DNA of 64,000 nt, taken from assembly GCA_949130495.1 (NCBI GenBank), contig OX422213.1, positions 541,699,467 to 541,763,466 on the forward strand. Direction: 5' to 3'. The notes below the pieces were generated by a model. That model was not told the DNA's origin. It saw only the letters and a program-made list of their open reading frames with translations, and ran no database searches. Positions 21,841 through 33,192 of the stretch are shown piece after piece. The stretch is from Sambucus nigra (lineage: Eukaryota; Streptophyta; Magnoliopsida; Dipsacales; Adoxaceae). A program made the position numbers and the translations under genes. Numbering within the stretch: the stretch's first letter is position 1; every line of letters begins with the position of its first letter.

Positions 21841-22689
21841 CTTGTGTAGTCATGGGACTTATGAATTCAAACGTCGTTATAAATTTAAAATTTATAATTA
21901 TAAAATGTGAGAATTGGGGTTGGAGAATGAAAATGTACAATAACAACAAAATGGCTAGGGAAGAGGGACAAACATCTCATCTGGGGGTAAAATAAGAGTA
22001 TGTATCGTACGATCTATGTGAGGCTATTCTTATACATTTTTAAAACTCTGACACGAGTCTGGTGAACCTTTGTGTTAATGTACTTAGTTTATGAGCTTAT
22101 TTATGTTCAATCAGTGGAAGTAATATACGGGTGGTTTAGTTTTGGATAGTGTTTTTGTTGACTTTATTTTAAATGTTCAAACGGGTTAAATTTCATGAAT
22201 AAACAAAGAAACTCTACCAAAATTTTCTAATAATTAGTAAGTGTTCTAAAATGATTAACTCGAACATACACGAATTTGAAAATCATAATTTTCACTTTTG
22301 TTCATAGTATGTAACAAAATTATGGATAACACATGTTTTTTTCTTGTCACGGATCGATGTTGCATTTCGCTGGATATCGCAAGATTTAGTGTAGTTAGTT
22401 GTTTGGATGATCCAGAGTTTCTTGCGTTTTTATCTTATTTTTGCATTCAGTATTAGTTTGAACATTTGTTCTAGTTATATATGTTTTCAACTAGGATGAC
22501 TTGTGTTTTAAACAAACATACTTAATTTGATGGATAATTGTGGAATTGGATTTGATGTCATTTCGTGTTATAGTCATATTAATTAGTTTGATGAATGCAA
22601 GTCTATACAGGTTATATTAATGATAAATTTATGTATAGTTATAATGCAAGCTTCTTCAAAAATCAATTAATATTTTTTGTGAAACAATG
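21841..22689. other. No gene seen; possible end of the Tat element
   Basis: AT-rich, all frames interrupted. CATCTGGGGGTAAAATAAGAG near 21975 could be a decayed polypurine tract, but the sequence after it does not match the 5' LTR. Confidence 0.4.
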
Positions 22690-23078
22690 TTGGCATCGCT
22701 GAAAATCCAACCATGTATTAAAAATGACTTTTAGCGACACAATTTATGTGTCAAGAAAGGTAGGACGTTCTGCGACATGTGTAACATGTCTGCCAAATGG
22801 ATGACATTGTGCGACACATAATTATGCTACAAAAAGTACTTATGTTAATATATATTTATATAAATATTAAGATTCCGTGACATGCATTTTGTCGTGAAAT
22901 GTATTACATTCAGCGACATAGCTATTTTATGCCACTAAATAGATTCCTAGGCAGGGATATCATAACACAGGGGCGACATCGTGTAATATGTTATGAAATG
23001 TCTTTTATGACATAATTATTACTTTCCCTGACACACTCACTGTGTTCCAAAATGTGTTTTTTCTTATAATGATTTATG
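22690..23078. mobile_element. Terminal fragment of a third CACTA-like element
   Basis: Contains a series of palindromic units such as GACACAATTTATGTGTC, GACATGTGTAACATGTC and GCGACATAGC, organised like CACTA subterminal repeats. It ends with TTTTTTCTTATAATGA, whose complement TCATTATAAGAAAAAA resembles the CACTATAAGAAA terminus common in plant CACTA elements with one base changed. Only one end is recognisable and no transposase is seen nearby. Confidence 0.55.
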
Positions 23079-23542
23079 TGGAAAGGTAAAGTGAGTATGG
23101 TAAGGTAAGATGGGTACAATTAGTTAGAACTTTATCAAGTTAAAGGTGAAGTGAGGTGTGATTTGTATGAGTACTACCGAGAGATGACATATAGAGTAAA
23201 TGGGTCATATTTAATATTGTTAAATAATATAGATATTTCTTGCAAATTTCAGGTGGTGTACCAAATCTAAAAAACTTTCGTTCCCGAGGTATAGTTAGTA
23301 TTGTTATATAGGAGCAGTATGACTGAGCAATCAGAGTTGCAGTGGTTGGAGATCCAGTTCATCATCCTTAGTATAATATTGTTATTTAATTTCAGTTGGC
23401 ATTCCAGTATTTGTATTCATGAATTTATTTCGGGGCCGAGGTGGTTCTAGTTCATTTACTTTTTAGTTTTCAACTATTGTATTATGAAGATTTATTATAG
23501 TGATGGATTCAAGTCTAATGGAGATTAATTAATTTTAGTTTA

Positions 23543-23782
23543 TTTTTACTTTAATACATTACTAATTTTCAATTTTAGACTTTAATACAACTTCATCACT
23601 TTATTAGACTTAGGTATATTTTTCATCTCTAAATGACATTTTTCATCACTAAATGTCAACAAATATAACTTTTAGTGGCGAAATTTTCACAATTACTGAT
23701 GAAAAATTTACTAAAGTCTACTAAATTGATAAATTGTATTGAAGATTAAAATAAAAGATTAGTAATGTATTAAAGTAAAAAA
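23543..23782. mobile_element. MITE with long terminal inverted repeats
   Basis: The left arm (TTTTTACTTTAATACATTAC from 23543 to about 23614) is the imperfect reverse complement of the right arm (about 23713-23782, ending GTAATGTATTAAAGTAAAAA). The central part is also partly self-complementary, so the roughly 240 bp fold into one hairpin. No coding capacity. I could not settle the target duplication, so the superfamily is unassigned. Confidence 0.8.
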
Positions 23783-26404
23783 TCCTTTATTTGATTACAT
23801 CTCAGTTATATATATTTCCCATTACTATTATTGTTATTATTATGTCGTGGATTGTTTTATTTATAGTAGTTTTGATTTATTGTTAATGCTGAGAATGATA
23901 TATATTGTATAACAATCCTTATCTTCAGTGTCTTAGCCTTATAAACTCCATGTGGGGAAATAAAGGGTATTACCCATAAATTGTGATGAAAGGAGTAAAT
24001 CTACTTTTATACCCACAAGTTAACACAGTGCACCCCTCATGGAGGATATATGCCCTCTCCACGTGGTCATTATCACACATAACATAACCAATTAGATATG
24101 AAATATTAATGATAAGAATATTCCCCACTTGTGAGGTGATCTCCTAAATCTGTTGGGTTACCCATAATCTACGTTTCCCTCCAACATGTAGCGATATCAC
24201 ATATTTTCGAGCTTTGGGTTGATGCTCTTCTTGACCGAGTCTATGTGGGTTGAGGATAATGTAATTGATAAGAGGACAATTTTATTGATCTTAGTAGTTA
24301 AGTATGAAGATGGTTCAAGAATGACAAGAATTACGTGCCTTATTTGAAGGACTTTTGGTCCTTAGGGTAGGTTGAGCAATGATGTATATCTATTTTTGCA
24401 AAATGGATCACCTAACAAACTTTGTACATCTATATTTGCATAACGGATCACTTAACGACATTATAACAATCTAGTAAGATTTATCCAAATCACCCTATAT
24501 CAATTCTCAGTCTTTAGCCTCTTGATGAATTTAAACCCTATAATATATACATTACTTTTCTTTTGGATAAAATATGTCTTTTGATAAATAAAATATGCAT
24601 TCTTCGCTAAAATGAAATTCAGACCCTAAAACCCCTCTATTTTTGGATCGAAAAATGAGCTCCATAACCATTTATCAACACTTTATAGCCTAACTGATGA
24701 ACAAATTTGCATCAAGAAACAATCAAAGATGCAAGAATTTGTTTATTATCAACAAATGAATTACACTTTTGGAAACACGAGAATGGAAAATTATATTAAA
24801 AAAGAAATATAGATTCAAAAAAAGTAACATCAAACATGTTGATATCATAAAATCAAAAGCATATGAATTGTAAAGATGTAGAGAGAAAGGGTAACATGAA
24901 AACTTAAAAAAATCCATAGTTTTCTCTAACACATTGTTTCAAACATACGTAATTTAGATGAAATCAATGATACATAACAACGAGAAATTAAAAGAGAAGC
25001 AAGTGAAATGAAAAAAAAAAAAGTGGAAGAAAATTAATATAAAAATAGAGGAAATCAAAGGAAAATGACTTGACAAAAATTGCAACGCGCTCAACAAAAA
25101 ATTTCCTAAACTCTATGCTATTGTTGTATGGAAAAAAATACATGAGGGCCGAAAAACTTTCCTTTATATTTGAGTCCTTGAACGTTACACACTCTCTTAT
25201 AATAGAAGTTGCAGCTTCATAAAGGTTCAACACCAACAATCAAGCCACGATATGTTGACTTCTTTAAAACGAGCGGGAAGATTGAAGGCAACCCACTCTT
25301 CTCAACATCACCAATGTCGTCACTTGACAAAGTAAGATTGAACGTATTTGATCCCTTTATTTATATTCTAGAATACATAGATATTTGGTCGAAAAGTGGA
25401 AGAGAGTTTTGCAATGCCCTTATGAGATAGTGGTGAGTTAAACAAATCGTGTTGGCATGTATGAAAAATGGGCGAAACGGGTGCTCGCCCGATCTTACAA
25501 AGAGAAATGATAAGTATGGAACTAGGGCCATGAATAATATAGAAAACTTAGTTGCTAATACTGAATCACCATCATCTTAACACTAAGTCTATATGAACCA
25601 TTAATTGATTGACATGTTACATAAGGCGAAACATTTATGGCAATTATCGAGTTGAGCAACCTAATAAGATAAATAAGTGAGTGTACACTTCGGTCCAATA
25701 GTGTGCCAACTCTCCACCTTCTCGAAGGATTTGGGATATTCTACCAGTTCATATGAGGCTCATGTTATCATTTACCAACTCCCTATAAATAGTCAAGTAA
25801 ACTTCCTTACTAATGGAGACATTCTAAACTAACAAAGCTCTGTCCAATTGCAGATTCGTTCTACATCTAAACTCTCCTCGGTCGTCATCTCCAACAAGCC
25901 CAAATTTAAATCCTGTGTAGGTATCATTTTTCTCCAATATTTTCATTATAATTTTGCATTTATTTATTATTACATGATGATTAAGGATATATGACAAGAT
26001 ACCTATAATCTTGGTCCAAATTTTTGTATCTTCAAGCATAATTTTGTTGCATTAAGTTTTGGCTCATACGTGGTTACACAAATATACTTTTCTGATATAA
26101 TTAAAAAGAAATATATTGTACCAATGACATAAAGATATAGTTTCGAATACTATGATACACACACACACACAGAGAGTTTGTACCCTTTTTTGGCATTGTA
26201 GAATAATGTAGCTTTTACTTTCTCCCTTCTTTAGACAAAGTTGAGCAAGAAATTGGTCCCTTTATTTTACGATAAACTTTATGTCTAATCACCTTAACAA
26301 TTCAACATTATACGCTATTCCATATTAGGCTCTATTCGATTGCTCATGTAGCACATGCCGAGTGATGACTTATATTTGTATATTGAAAAGTCTCACAAGC
26401 AATT
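23783..26404. other. AT-rich stretch, no gene recognised
   Basis: Several frames of 70-83 codons exist (for example 25209-25430 plus, 24988-25239 minus), but they are rich in Phe/Leu/Lys, lack domains and look like AT-rich chance frames. A short (AC)n(AG)n run lies at 26158-26176. CTCCCTATAAATAGTC at about 25780 is a good TATA-like sequence without an identifiable gene downstream. Confidence 0.5.
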
Positions 26405-26547
26405 TAAAAAGTATTAACCAAAGTATCACAAAAACTAATTTGATAAACTTAAGTATTAAAGTTGACACTATTACATGTACAATGTTAATATTGTAATATG
26501 ATATTAGTTTATTTTATTTATTTTAAATATACGTTTTAATAATGTTG
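26405..26547. repeat. Repeat A, copy 1
   Basis: Begins near ATTAACCAAAGTATCACAAA and ends near TAATAATGTTG. It is closely matched by copy 2 at 26828-26965. The two copies enclose repeat B. Confidence 0.75.
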
Positions 26548-26548
26548 T

Positions 26549-26810
26549 TTATGCCTAATATCCATAGTAGTGAGTCTAAATGAAAACCAAATACTTATGT
26601 GGTAATCACATAAGGCTTTTGATCCCAAAAAAGTTAATAAATGGTGAGGCCATAAACAATTTATGAAAAAATTGGTAGTCTATTTAACAAAATTTATTAC
26701 TTTATAGAATTTTAAACAAGTTAATTTAATCCCAAAATTATTTGTCCTAATTTAATTTAATATGTAACATTATCACATTTTAACATTATCAAATGCCATT
26801 TATTAAAGTC
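26549..26810. repeat. Repeat B, copy 1
   Basis: Starts TTATGCCTAATATCCATAGT and is matched by 48178-48420, just outside the 3' LTR of the SIRE-like element. Shared blocks include TATGTGGTAATCACATAAG and TTAATTTAATCCCAA. Confidence 0.78.
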
Positions 26811-26827
26811 AATCTTAGAACAAGTAT

Positions 26828-26965
26828 TAATTAAAGTATCACAAAAACTAATTTGATTAGACTTAATTATTATTTTTGAGCACTATTACATCTGCACTAT
26901 TAATATTGTAATACAATATTAGTTATTTTATTTAGTTTTTAATATACATATTAAGAATGTTGTAA
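26828..26965. repeat. Repeat A, copy 2
   Basis: ATTAAAGTATCACAAAAACT to the TTAAGAATGTTG end aligns with 26405-26547, giving an A-B-A arrangement upstream of the 5' LTR at 27078. Confidence 0.75.
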
Positions 26966-27077
26966 TATGAACAATTTTCGAACATTTTTCATAGCATAGT
27001 TTTAGATTACTTTGGCATATCTCATTACAAATCGTCACGCACGGTCACGACGAACCCAAATCAAGCATCACCAAGTT

Positions 27078-27974
27078 TGAATATGTCCCAACATATCGTA
27101 AAGGTATAAAATAATTTAAAGTTTAAATTAATTTACAGTATATGTTTGGGATTTTATATTTATCAAAAACATGCAGGAGATATTTTATTTTCAAAAAGAA
27201 AAATATTTTATTTTTTAAATCTCGTTCAAATGAGATTACATGTCGTTAGAAGGTGATTTATATATTTTTCGAACGAGGGCTTACGGCCTAAGAGTTTTTA
27301 ATGTCGTTAGAAACGAGACACATCTCGTTCGAACAAGATGCTTATCTCATTAAAATGAAGTTGTGAGATCCTTCAACTACTGCACCACCTCGAATTTTGT
27401 GAGCGTCCTATAAATACCTATTTCGTGATCATATCATTTAAGACTTTTGTTAGATTCACTTCTATGTAACATTTGCAAAATTTCTTTATGTTTTAGTGTT
27501 ATAAAACACTATTTAATTCACATACAAACATCCAGAATATTTAGTTTTGTGAATTCATTTACACCCTAAAAAGTTTGATATCTTTGCATACACCTTGTGA
27601 AGAATGCATCTCCATGGCTGACCTGTGATACCTGAGGGAACTTACTACTGAAGACAAAGGTTGAGGCTGAAGAGGGATGACCGCGGTATTTTGATTCTTG
27701 TGAGGATCATAGTTTTTCTTTAGAGATTTACAAAGATTACCTCATTATACTTGTTGATTAGTATTGTAAGTCGACTGTCTTGTTGATTTCTAAAGTGAAT
27801 AAAAGGTTTTATGCAAACATGATTTTTCCTTAAACCTTGTCTTTGTTGAATTCTTGGTTTACTTTATTTGTTTTATAACAAACTAGCATGTTTAGGATAA
27901 AAAAATAAATTTGTTTAAAATTTGATTGTGCACTCTCAAATTGGAATTCTTGTTGAGAATGTATTTATTCCACA
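27078..27974 (+). repeat. 5' LTR of the SIRE-like copia element
   Basis: From about TGAATATGTCCCAACATATC to ATTTATTCCACA. It aligns along its length with 47244-48165, sharing CGTAAAGGTATAAAATAATT, the CTCGTTCAAATGAGATT segment and the CTTTGCATACACCTTGTG segment. It carries several palindrome-like variants of CTCGTT-GAACGAG (for example 27314-27340). The exact left edge is uncertain by about 20 bp. Confidence 0.75.
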
Positions 27975-27983
27975 TTAAAAAAT

Positions 27984-28116
27984 TGGTATCAGATAACTAA
28001 TTATTTCATCCCAACAATTGGTATCAGAGCCTGTTGCTCCAACTTATCGAGTGATCTTGATTTTTTAAAAAGTTTTTCCCTCTGATACCTATGCTTTCAA
28101 TAATTGGTATCAAAGC
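27984..28116 (+). other. Primer-binding site and two further PBS-like copies
   Basis: TTGGTATCAGATAAC at about 27983, TTGGTATCAGAGCCTG at 28018 and TTGGTATCAAAGCGAG at 28104 all match the 3' end complement of plant initiator tRNA-Met (TGGTATCAGAGC). The first is nearest the LTR, but the second has the best match. An inverted copy (CTCTGATACCT) lies at 28080-28090. Confidence 0.75.
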
Positions 28117-28129
28117 GAGTTGCACTAAG

Positions 28130-29365
28130 TGTAACACCCCGCCCGCCCGGGGAGAGCGAACGGAGCGCTAATGCGATAAAATAAATCCAAATCCACAAGT
28201 GACAAGGTATAGAGCATCTAAGTCCCACAATACAATAATAGGAATCCACTAATCTCAAATCTCTTAAATTACAACAAGCCTCTCGAATAAATACAACATC
28301 TAACTCGAAAAATAAATACAAATCTCCAAAGCTCTATACATCAAAATAATACAAATCTTTCCCAAACAATCCTCGCTAAAATCAATCTCCATAGCACCCC
28401 AAAATCTGCGCTAACCTGTCACTAAAAGAAAATATGGGGAAGTACACAATACGACAAGAAAGATGCTCAACAATTATATTAACGATGAATAAAATGTAAC
28501 AACACGAGTACGAATATTCAAATCAAAATGCAAATCTCAATAGCATTTCATCATTATAATTTCTCAACAACACTTTAACTGGGTCACCAGGACTCACCAC
28601 ATTCGTATATGCTTTATCAAGACATAGCCCTTGGAAGAAGGAATTTTGGCGGGTGCCCAACATCCGTGTCATATTAAAATCTCATGACAACGTGCTCAAT
28701 AATAATATAAAGATACCACATGAATCAAAATAATTTCAACAATTATTTTCCAGATTTCAATGAATTTATCAATTCAAATATGAGTTCAATTAAACTAGAA
28801 TTCAAAGAGAATGACACTCGCGAGATTTAAGGAGCATATTGTGTAAAACCCCATACCTCAAACCATGATGAGAAATCAACGATCACATCTTCAAGATCAA
28901 CTCAAAAGATCTACAAAAACTCCTCCAAGAACCTCCAACAAAATAGCCCCAAGAACACCTCTAATCTAAGGTTGGAACTCACAAATCTCAAGGGTCAATG
29001 TGTATATAAAAAGAAGAGGAATATAAAATATATTTGCTGCCAAAAGTTGTGCCAAAAGTATGTTAAAAGGGTTGCCCACGACTTTCTTTTATAATGAAAA
29101 GAAATGAAGAGTTGGAATCCAAAAGACTCCTTTAAATAAGGCAAAGAAATGAAGTGTTGGAAGTCAAAACAACTCTAAGAGTTAAAAACATTTAAAAATC
29201 ATTTTAAAATCCGTTTTAACTCCGATTTCGAAACCGTTTGAAATTCTCGCCTTTAAAAATAATATTCAACATATTTGAGCAATAAAAATAATTTTATCAA
29301 AAACTTTATTTTCATCCATTTTCAAAAATTAATTAAAATAGCCCAAAATTACGCAGGTTATTACA
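28130..29365 (-). repeat. LTR (3' in element sense) of the non-autonomous element
   Basis: Begins TGTAACACCCCGCCC on plus. By my manual comparison it differs from the second LTR at about 37 of 1,236 positions with no length change, which suggests moderate age. The frame at 28097-28321 falls in it and is not a gene. Confidence 0.93.
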
Positions 29366-29599
29366 CTTCCCCACTAACAATGGAATTTCGCCCTCGAAAT
29401 TCGCCGAATGCCTAACTCTCAAAATCAGGCCAACAATCTCCAAAATAATCTCGTCTTCAAAAATAAATTCCTCACATCTAATCTCGAAACCTATCACGAA
29501 TATCCCCTAAAATTTGCTATCTCCAAAAATTGCTAACCACGCAATGAACCCAAAACCCAAGCCCCGAGGGTTGCCATATACCTAAGCTCTGATACCATT
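29366..29599 (-). other. Internal region: primer site and purine tract only
   Basis: 29581-29597 is the complement of TGGTATCAGAGCTTAGG. The plus sequence CTTCCCCACT at 29366 is the complement of the purine tract. No frame longer than a few tens of codons and no domain. Confidence 0.9.
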
Positions 29600-30835
29600 T
29601 GTAACACCCCGCCCGCCTGGGGAGAGCGAACGGAGCGCTAATGCGATAAAATAAATCCAAATCCACAAGTGACAACGTATAGAGCATCTAAGTTCCACAA
29701 TACAATAATAGGAATCCACTAATCTCAAATCTCTTCAATTACAACAAGCCTCTCGAATAAATACAACATCTAACTCGGAAAATAAATACAAATCTCCAAA
29801 GCTCTATACATAAAAATAATACTAATCTTTCCCAAACAATCCTCGCTAAAATCAATCTCCATAGCGCCCCAAAATCTGCGCTAACCTGTTACTAAAAGAA
29901 AATATAGGGAAGTACACAATACGACAAGAAAGATGCTCAACAATTATATTAACGATGAATAAAACGTAACAACACGAGTACGAATATTCAAATCAAAATG
30001 CAAATCTCAATAGCATTTCATCATTATAATTTCTCAACAACACTTTAAATGGGTCACCAGGCCTCACCACATCCGTATATGCTTTATCAAGACATAGCCC
30101 TTGGAAGCAGGAATTTTAGCGGGTGCCCAACATCCGTGCCATATTAAAATCTTATGACAACATGCTCAACAACAATATAATGATACCAAATGAATCAAAA
30201 TAATTTCAACAACTATTTTCCAGATTTCAATGAATTTATCAATTCAAATATGAGTTCAATTAAACTAGAATTCAAAGAGAATGACACTCGCGAGATTTAA
30301 GGAGCATATTGTGTAAAACCCCATACCTCAAACCATGATGAGGAACCAACGATCACATCTTCAAGATCAACTCAAAAGATCTACAAAAGCTCCTCCAAGA
30401 ACCTCCAAAAAAATAGCCCCAAGAACACCTCTAATCTAAGGTTGGAACTCACAAATCTCAAGGGCCAATGTGTATATAAAAAGAAGAGGAATATAAAATA
30501 TATTTGCTGCCAAAAGTTGTGCCAAAAGTATGTTAAAAGGGTTGCCCACGACTTTCTTTTATAATGCAAAGAAATGAAGAGTTGGAATCCAAAAGACTCC
30601 TTTAAATAAGGCAAAGAAATGAAGAGTTGGAAGTCAAAACAACTCTAAGAGTTAAAAACATTTAAAAATCATTTAAAAATCCTTTTGAACTCCGATTTTG
30701 AAACCGTTTGAAATTCTCGCCTTTAAAAATATTATTCAACATATTTGAGCAATAAAAATAATTTTATCAAAAACTTTATTTTCCTCCATTTTCAAAAATT
30801 AATTAAAATAGCCCAAAATTACGCAGGTTATTACA
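29600..30835 (-). repeat. LTR (5' in element sense) of the non-autonomous element
   Basis: Same length as 28130-29365 and ends TTATTACA before the CTAAG duplication. The frame at 30381-30614 lies in it and has no domain. Confidence 0.93.
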
Positions 30836-30974
30836 CTAAGTTACTGTGTTAGATCCTTATTTAGTGATTTTTGGGTGATTTTGTTTTCCTCTCAATGGGT
30901 ACTCATAGTTTTGACGGCTTAAATCATTTGAATTTGAAGTTTACTAAAAGAATCACTACACCAAATCCTACGTA

Positions 30975-31470
30975 TCATCGCACCCAGTTGGTCACGGACC
31001 AAGTCCGTGACCAGCTAGTTGTAGACTTTGGCCGTGACCATCTCAATTTTTGGCGTGACCATATTCATTACCACATTGAGTCCTGGATGCTCTAGAAAAG
31101 GTCACGGAACAAATTCCTAACCACTATGGGTCACGAACTTGGGCCGTGACCAGGGCATGACCATCTTGGTGCTAAATCCATGCTAAAATTCCCTCTAAGA
31201 TTCTTCATGAATGGGTCACGGACTTAGACCATGACTATAGGTATGACAAAGCACAAAACATACACATATGGGGTCACGACTGGGGGTCGTGACCATTTTC
31301 TTGGTGTGGATCACAGCTATAGGTCGTCACCATCCCTCAACTGAATATATGTTGTTGGTCGCGTATGGGAGTCATAGCTATAGGTCGTGACCATTCGTCA
31401 ATTAGGTAACAACTCTAAGGAAGTAATGGGTTGCAATGGTTGCTCACAGCTCTGGGTCATGACCATATCA
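30975..31470. repeat. Left subterminal repeats of the 14 kb CACTA
   Basis: About ten variants of GGTCACGGACTTGGGCCGTGACC in halves and wholes (for example GGTCACGGACCAAGTCCGTG at 30991). They differ from the units in the 10049-16885 element but share GTCACGG and CCGTGAC halves. Confidence 0.85.
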
Positions 31471-33069
31471 TTCCAAAAAAGGCGCCTTATTTTCATTTTC
31501 ATTTTCATTTACCCGCTTCTCTCTCTCTCGTCAAAGATGAGAGATTTTTGTTATGATATGGGTCTTGGGGCGTCAGTTCGGTTTTTGTTTGAATGGTGGG
31601 TCGGGTTTCTTGGTTGGAGGTTATGGCTGGATTTTTGGGTCGGGTTTCTTGGACGAAGGTTTTGGTTTGAAGAACATGGATTGCAGGTTAAGAAAATCGG
31701 GTTAGGGAGGCAGTAGGTTTGAGTTTGCCAAAGTTTGGATTTGAGTCGATTGCGTTTGATGTCACCGAATTTTGTGGCTTTGACACCGGGTTGATCTGGG
31801 GCAACAGGGACTACCATGGAGTCGGAGGGTTGTAGTTATGAGGGTCCCGAGTTTGAGAGGTTTTGTTTGATTGGAAATGGATGGTAAATGGGTATTAAAA
31901 TTGTAGTTTGGAGATTTATCTCTCGCTATGGTAAAGGAGAGAGAATGTAAAAAAAGATGCAATTTTCATTTTAGGTAGACCATACATTCTCTCTTCGTCA
32001 AACGCTGATGGCTTCTCTCTCTCTCACTCTCTCTCTCTCTCGTCAAAGATGAAGGTATTTCTACGTATTTAGGTTTTGATTCATATTTAGATTTCTACAT
32101 ATTTACGCTTTTATTCATATTTCTGCATATTTAGGTTTTGATTCATATTTAGGTTTTGATTTGGGTTTCAATTGGGTTAGTGGATTTACGGATTTCAAAT
32201 ATTATTTTTTGAGTTCAGGTGGGAGGGTGGGTTGTGATTCTGATTGGGTTTTACGGGTTGGTGTGGGTTGTGATTCTGATTGGGTTTTATGGGTTGGTGT
32301 GGGTTATGACTCGGGGAGTTAAGTTGGGGTGGGTTGCAATTCCAATGGATTTTCGAACGGGGGAGGGCTGAAATGACGGGTTAACGGGAGTGGGGGTAGT
32401 GATTGGGGGTTAAAGGGTAATGAAATTGTTGAGTACAATTTTTTTTTTTTTTTTGCATTTCTTACATTTTTGTGGGCTTTAAGTTGTCTTCAATTTAAAT
32501 TCATTTTATTTTTGTTTTTATTTTTTTAGAGATACTTTCTACCACACAAGACTTTTATTGCTCTATTTAGTATATTTTTTATGAAAAACAAATTTAGTTT
32601 CGTAGTTATTTTTTTTATTATAAATGTATTGCTTAATTAATCTTGTTTCCATATATATAGACAATAAAGTAAAAAAAATTAGTATTTACATTTATTACAA
32701 TTTGGGAGATTAAGTGATGACCTTAAAAAAATACAAATACATTTTTTATTTATCACAATTATGCAAACGGTTCCATTTTGAGTTCCAACTTTTTATTTTT
32801 CAATCCAGTGAGTTCCATTTTGAGTGTCTTGTGACCATTTTTTTCCTAAAAAATGCAAGTTCCGTGGAGAGTCCTTGTTGTTATTGTGGTAATAGATTTT
32901 CAATCCACTGTGTTCCTCTCTTTTAGTTTTACATAGATAATTCCACCTTTTTAGTTTGACATAGCGGAGTCCAATTTTTTATTCGAAGTTATTGGGGATT
33001 ATTAGGGGAACTCAAGTAATCTAATACATTTTTTTTAATGTTAATAATTGAAACAAATTATATTTTGAC
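31471..33069. other. Non-coding DNA of the 14 kb CACTA; CT-rich and GT-rich repeats
   Basis: (TTTTCA)n and (CT)n segments appear twice, each followed by CGTCAAAGATGA (31512-31540 and 31983-32050), so part is a duplicated leader-like sequence. A 36 bp tandem repeat lies at 32229-32313 and a poly-T run at about 32440. Frames at 31387-31716 plus and 31551-31817 minus overlap each other and have no domain. Confidence 0.6.
32229..32313. repeat. 36 bp tandem repeat, about 2.3 copies
   Basis: Units start GGGTTGTGATTCTGATTG at 32229 and 32265, with a partial unit at 32301. Confidence 0.85.
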
Positions 33070-33192
33070 ATGTCTGACGAGGAGCATCAATTTGAGTCCA
33101 AGGCTGAAGCTGCTGACTCTATGAACTACCTTCAACAAGTCGGTGCTAATCGCAAGGGAGGTTACATTGTTATAAACAATCGTCCCTGCAAG
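33070..33192 (+). pseudogene. Captured first coding exon of eIF5A
   Basis: ATG at 33070 opens 41 codons beginning MSDEEHQFESKAEAADS and ending GGYIVINNRPCK, which match the N-terminus of plant translation factor eIF5A. The exon ends AAG and is followed at once by GTATAC, a donor-like site, and 33311-33319 (TGTAGGTGGTT) looks like an acceptor followed by the first bases of exon 2. Coding similarity then stops. The hypusine-bearing segment (STSKTGKHGHAK in the family) is absent, so the fragment cannot act as eIF5A. The ATG frame, if unspliced, ends after 58 codons. The AT-rich sequence just upstream may be eIF5A leader. Inside the CACTA, this is transduplication of a host gene. Confidence 0.9.

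Larger units (their letters stand above)
7375..21960 (+). mobile_element. Degenerate Tat-lineage Ty3/gypsy element interrupted by a CACTA
   Basis: In plus-strand order: LTR (7375-7846), primer site (7853-7870), gag (7908-9433), protease (9614-10048, resuming at 16886), RT (17290-18158), RNase H (18180-18877), integrase (18885-20017), then a minus-strand ORF (20940-21825). An antisense ORF between integrase and the 3' LTR is known in several Tat-lineage elements, including Grande-type elements. Nearly every domain carries stops or frameshifts, and no sequence resembling the 5' LTR was found downstream, so the 3' LTR is lost or unrecognisable. The right limit is provisional: a purine-rich stretch ending near 21992 may be the polypurine tract. 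Without the CACTA insertion the element would be roughly 7.8 kb. Confidence 0.75.
28130..30835 (-). mobile_element. Non-autonomous LTR retrotransposon with very short internal region
   Basis: Two 1,236 bp direct repeats flank 234 bp of internal sequence, and the whole is flanked by CTAAG (28125-28129 and 30836-30840), an exact 5 bp target duplication. Minus sense: LTR, two bases, an initiator-Met primer site TGGTATCAGAGCTTAGG, about 200 bp without coding potential, then a purine tract (AGTGGGGAAG) before the second LTR. LTRs begin TGTAATAACCTG and end GGGTGTTACA in minus sense. The layout is TRIM- or SMART-like, but the LTRs are far longer than in those classes. It must rely on proteins of another element. 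Confidence 0.93.

Noticed and set aside
24988..25430. Possible host gene in the 25 kb region
   Set aside because: Frames are short, AT-driven and lack domains or consistent splice structure; I could not support a gene.
27984..28116. A tRNA gene
   Set aside because: Only the short 3'-end complement of initiator tRNA-Met is present; no cloverleaf or anticodon arm is found.
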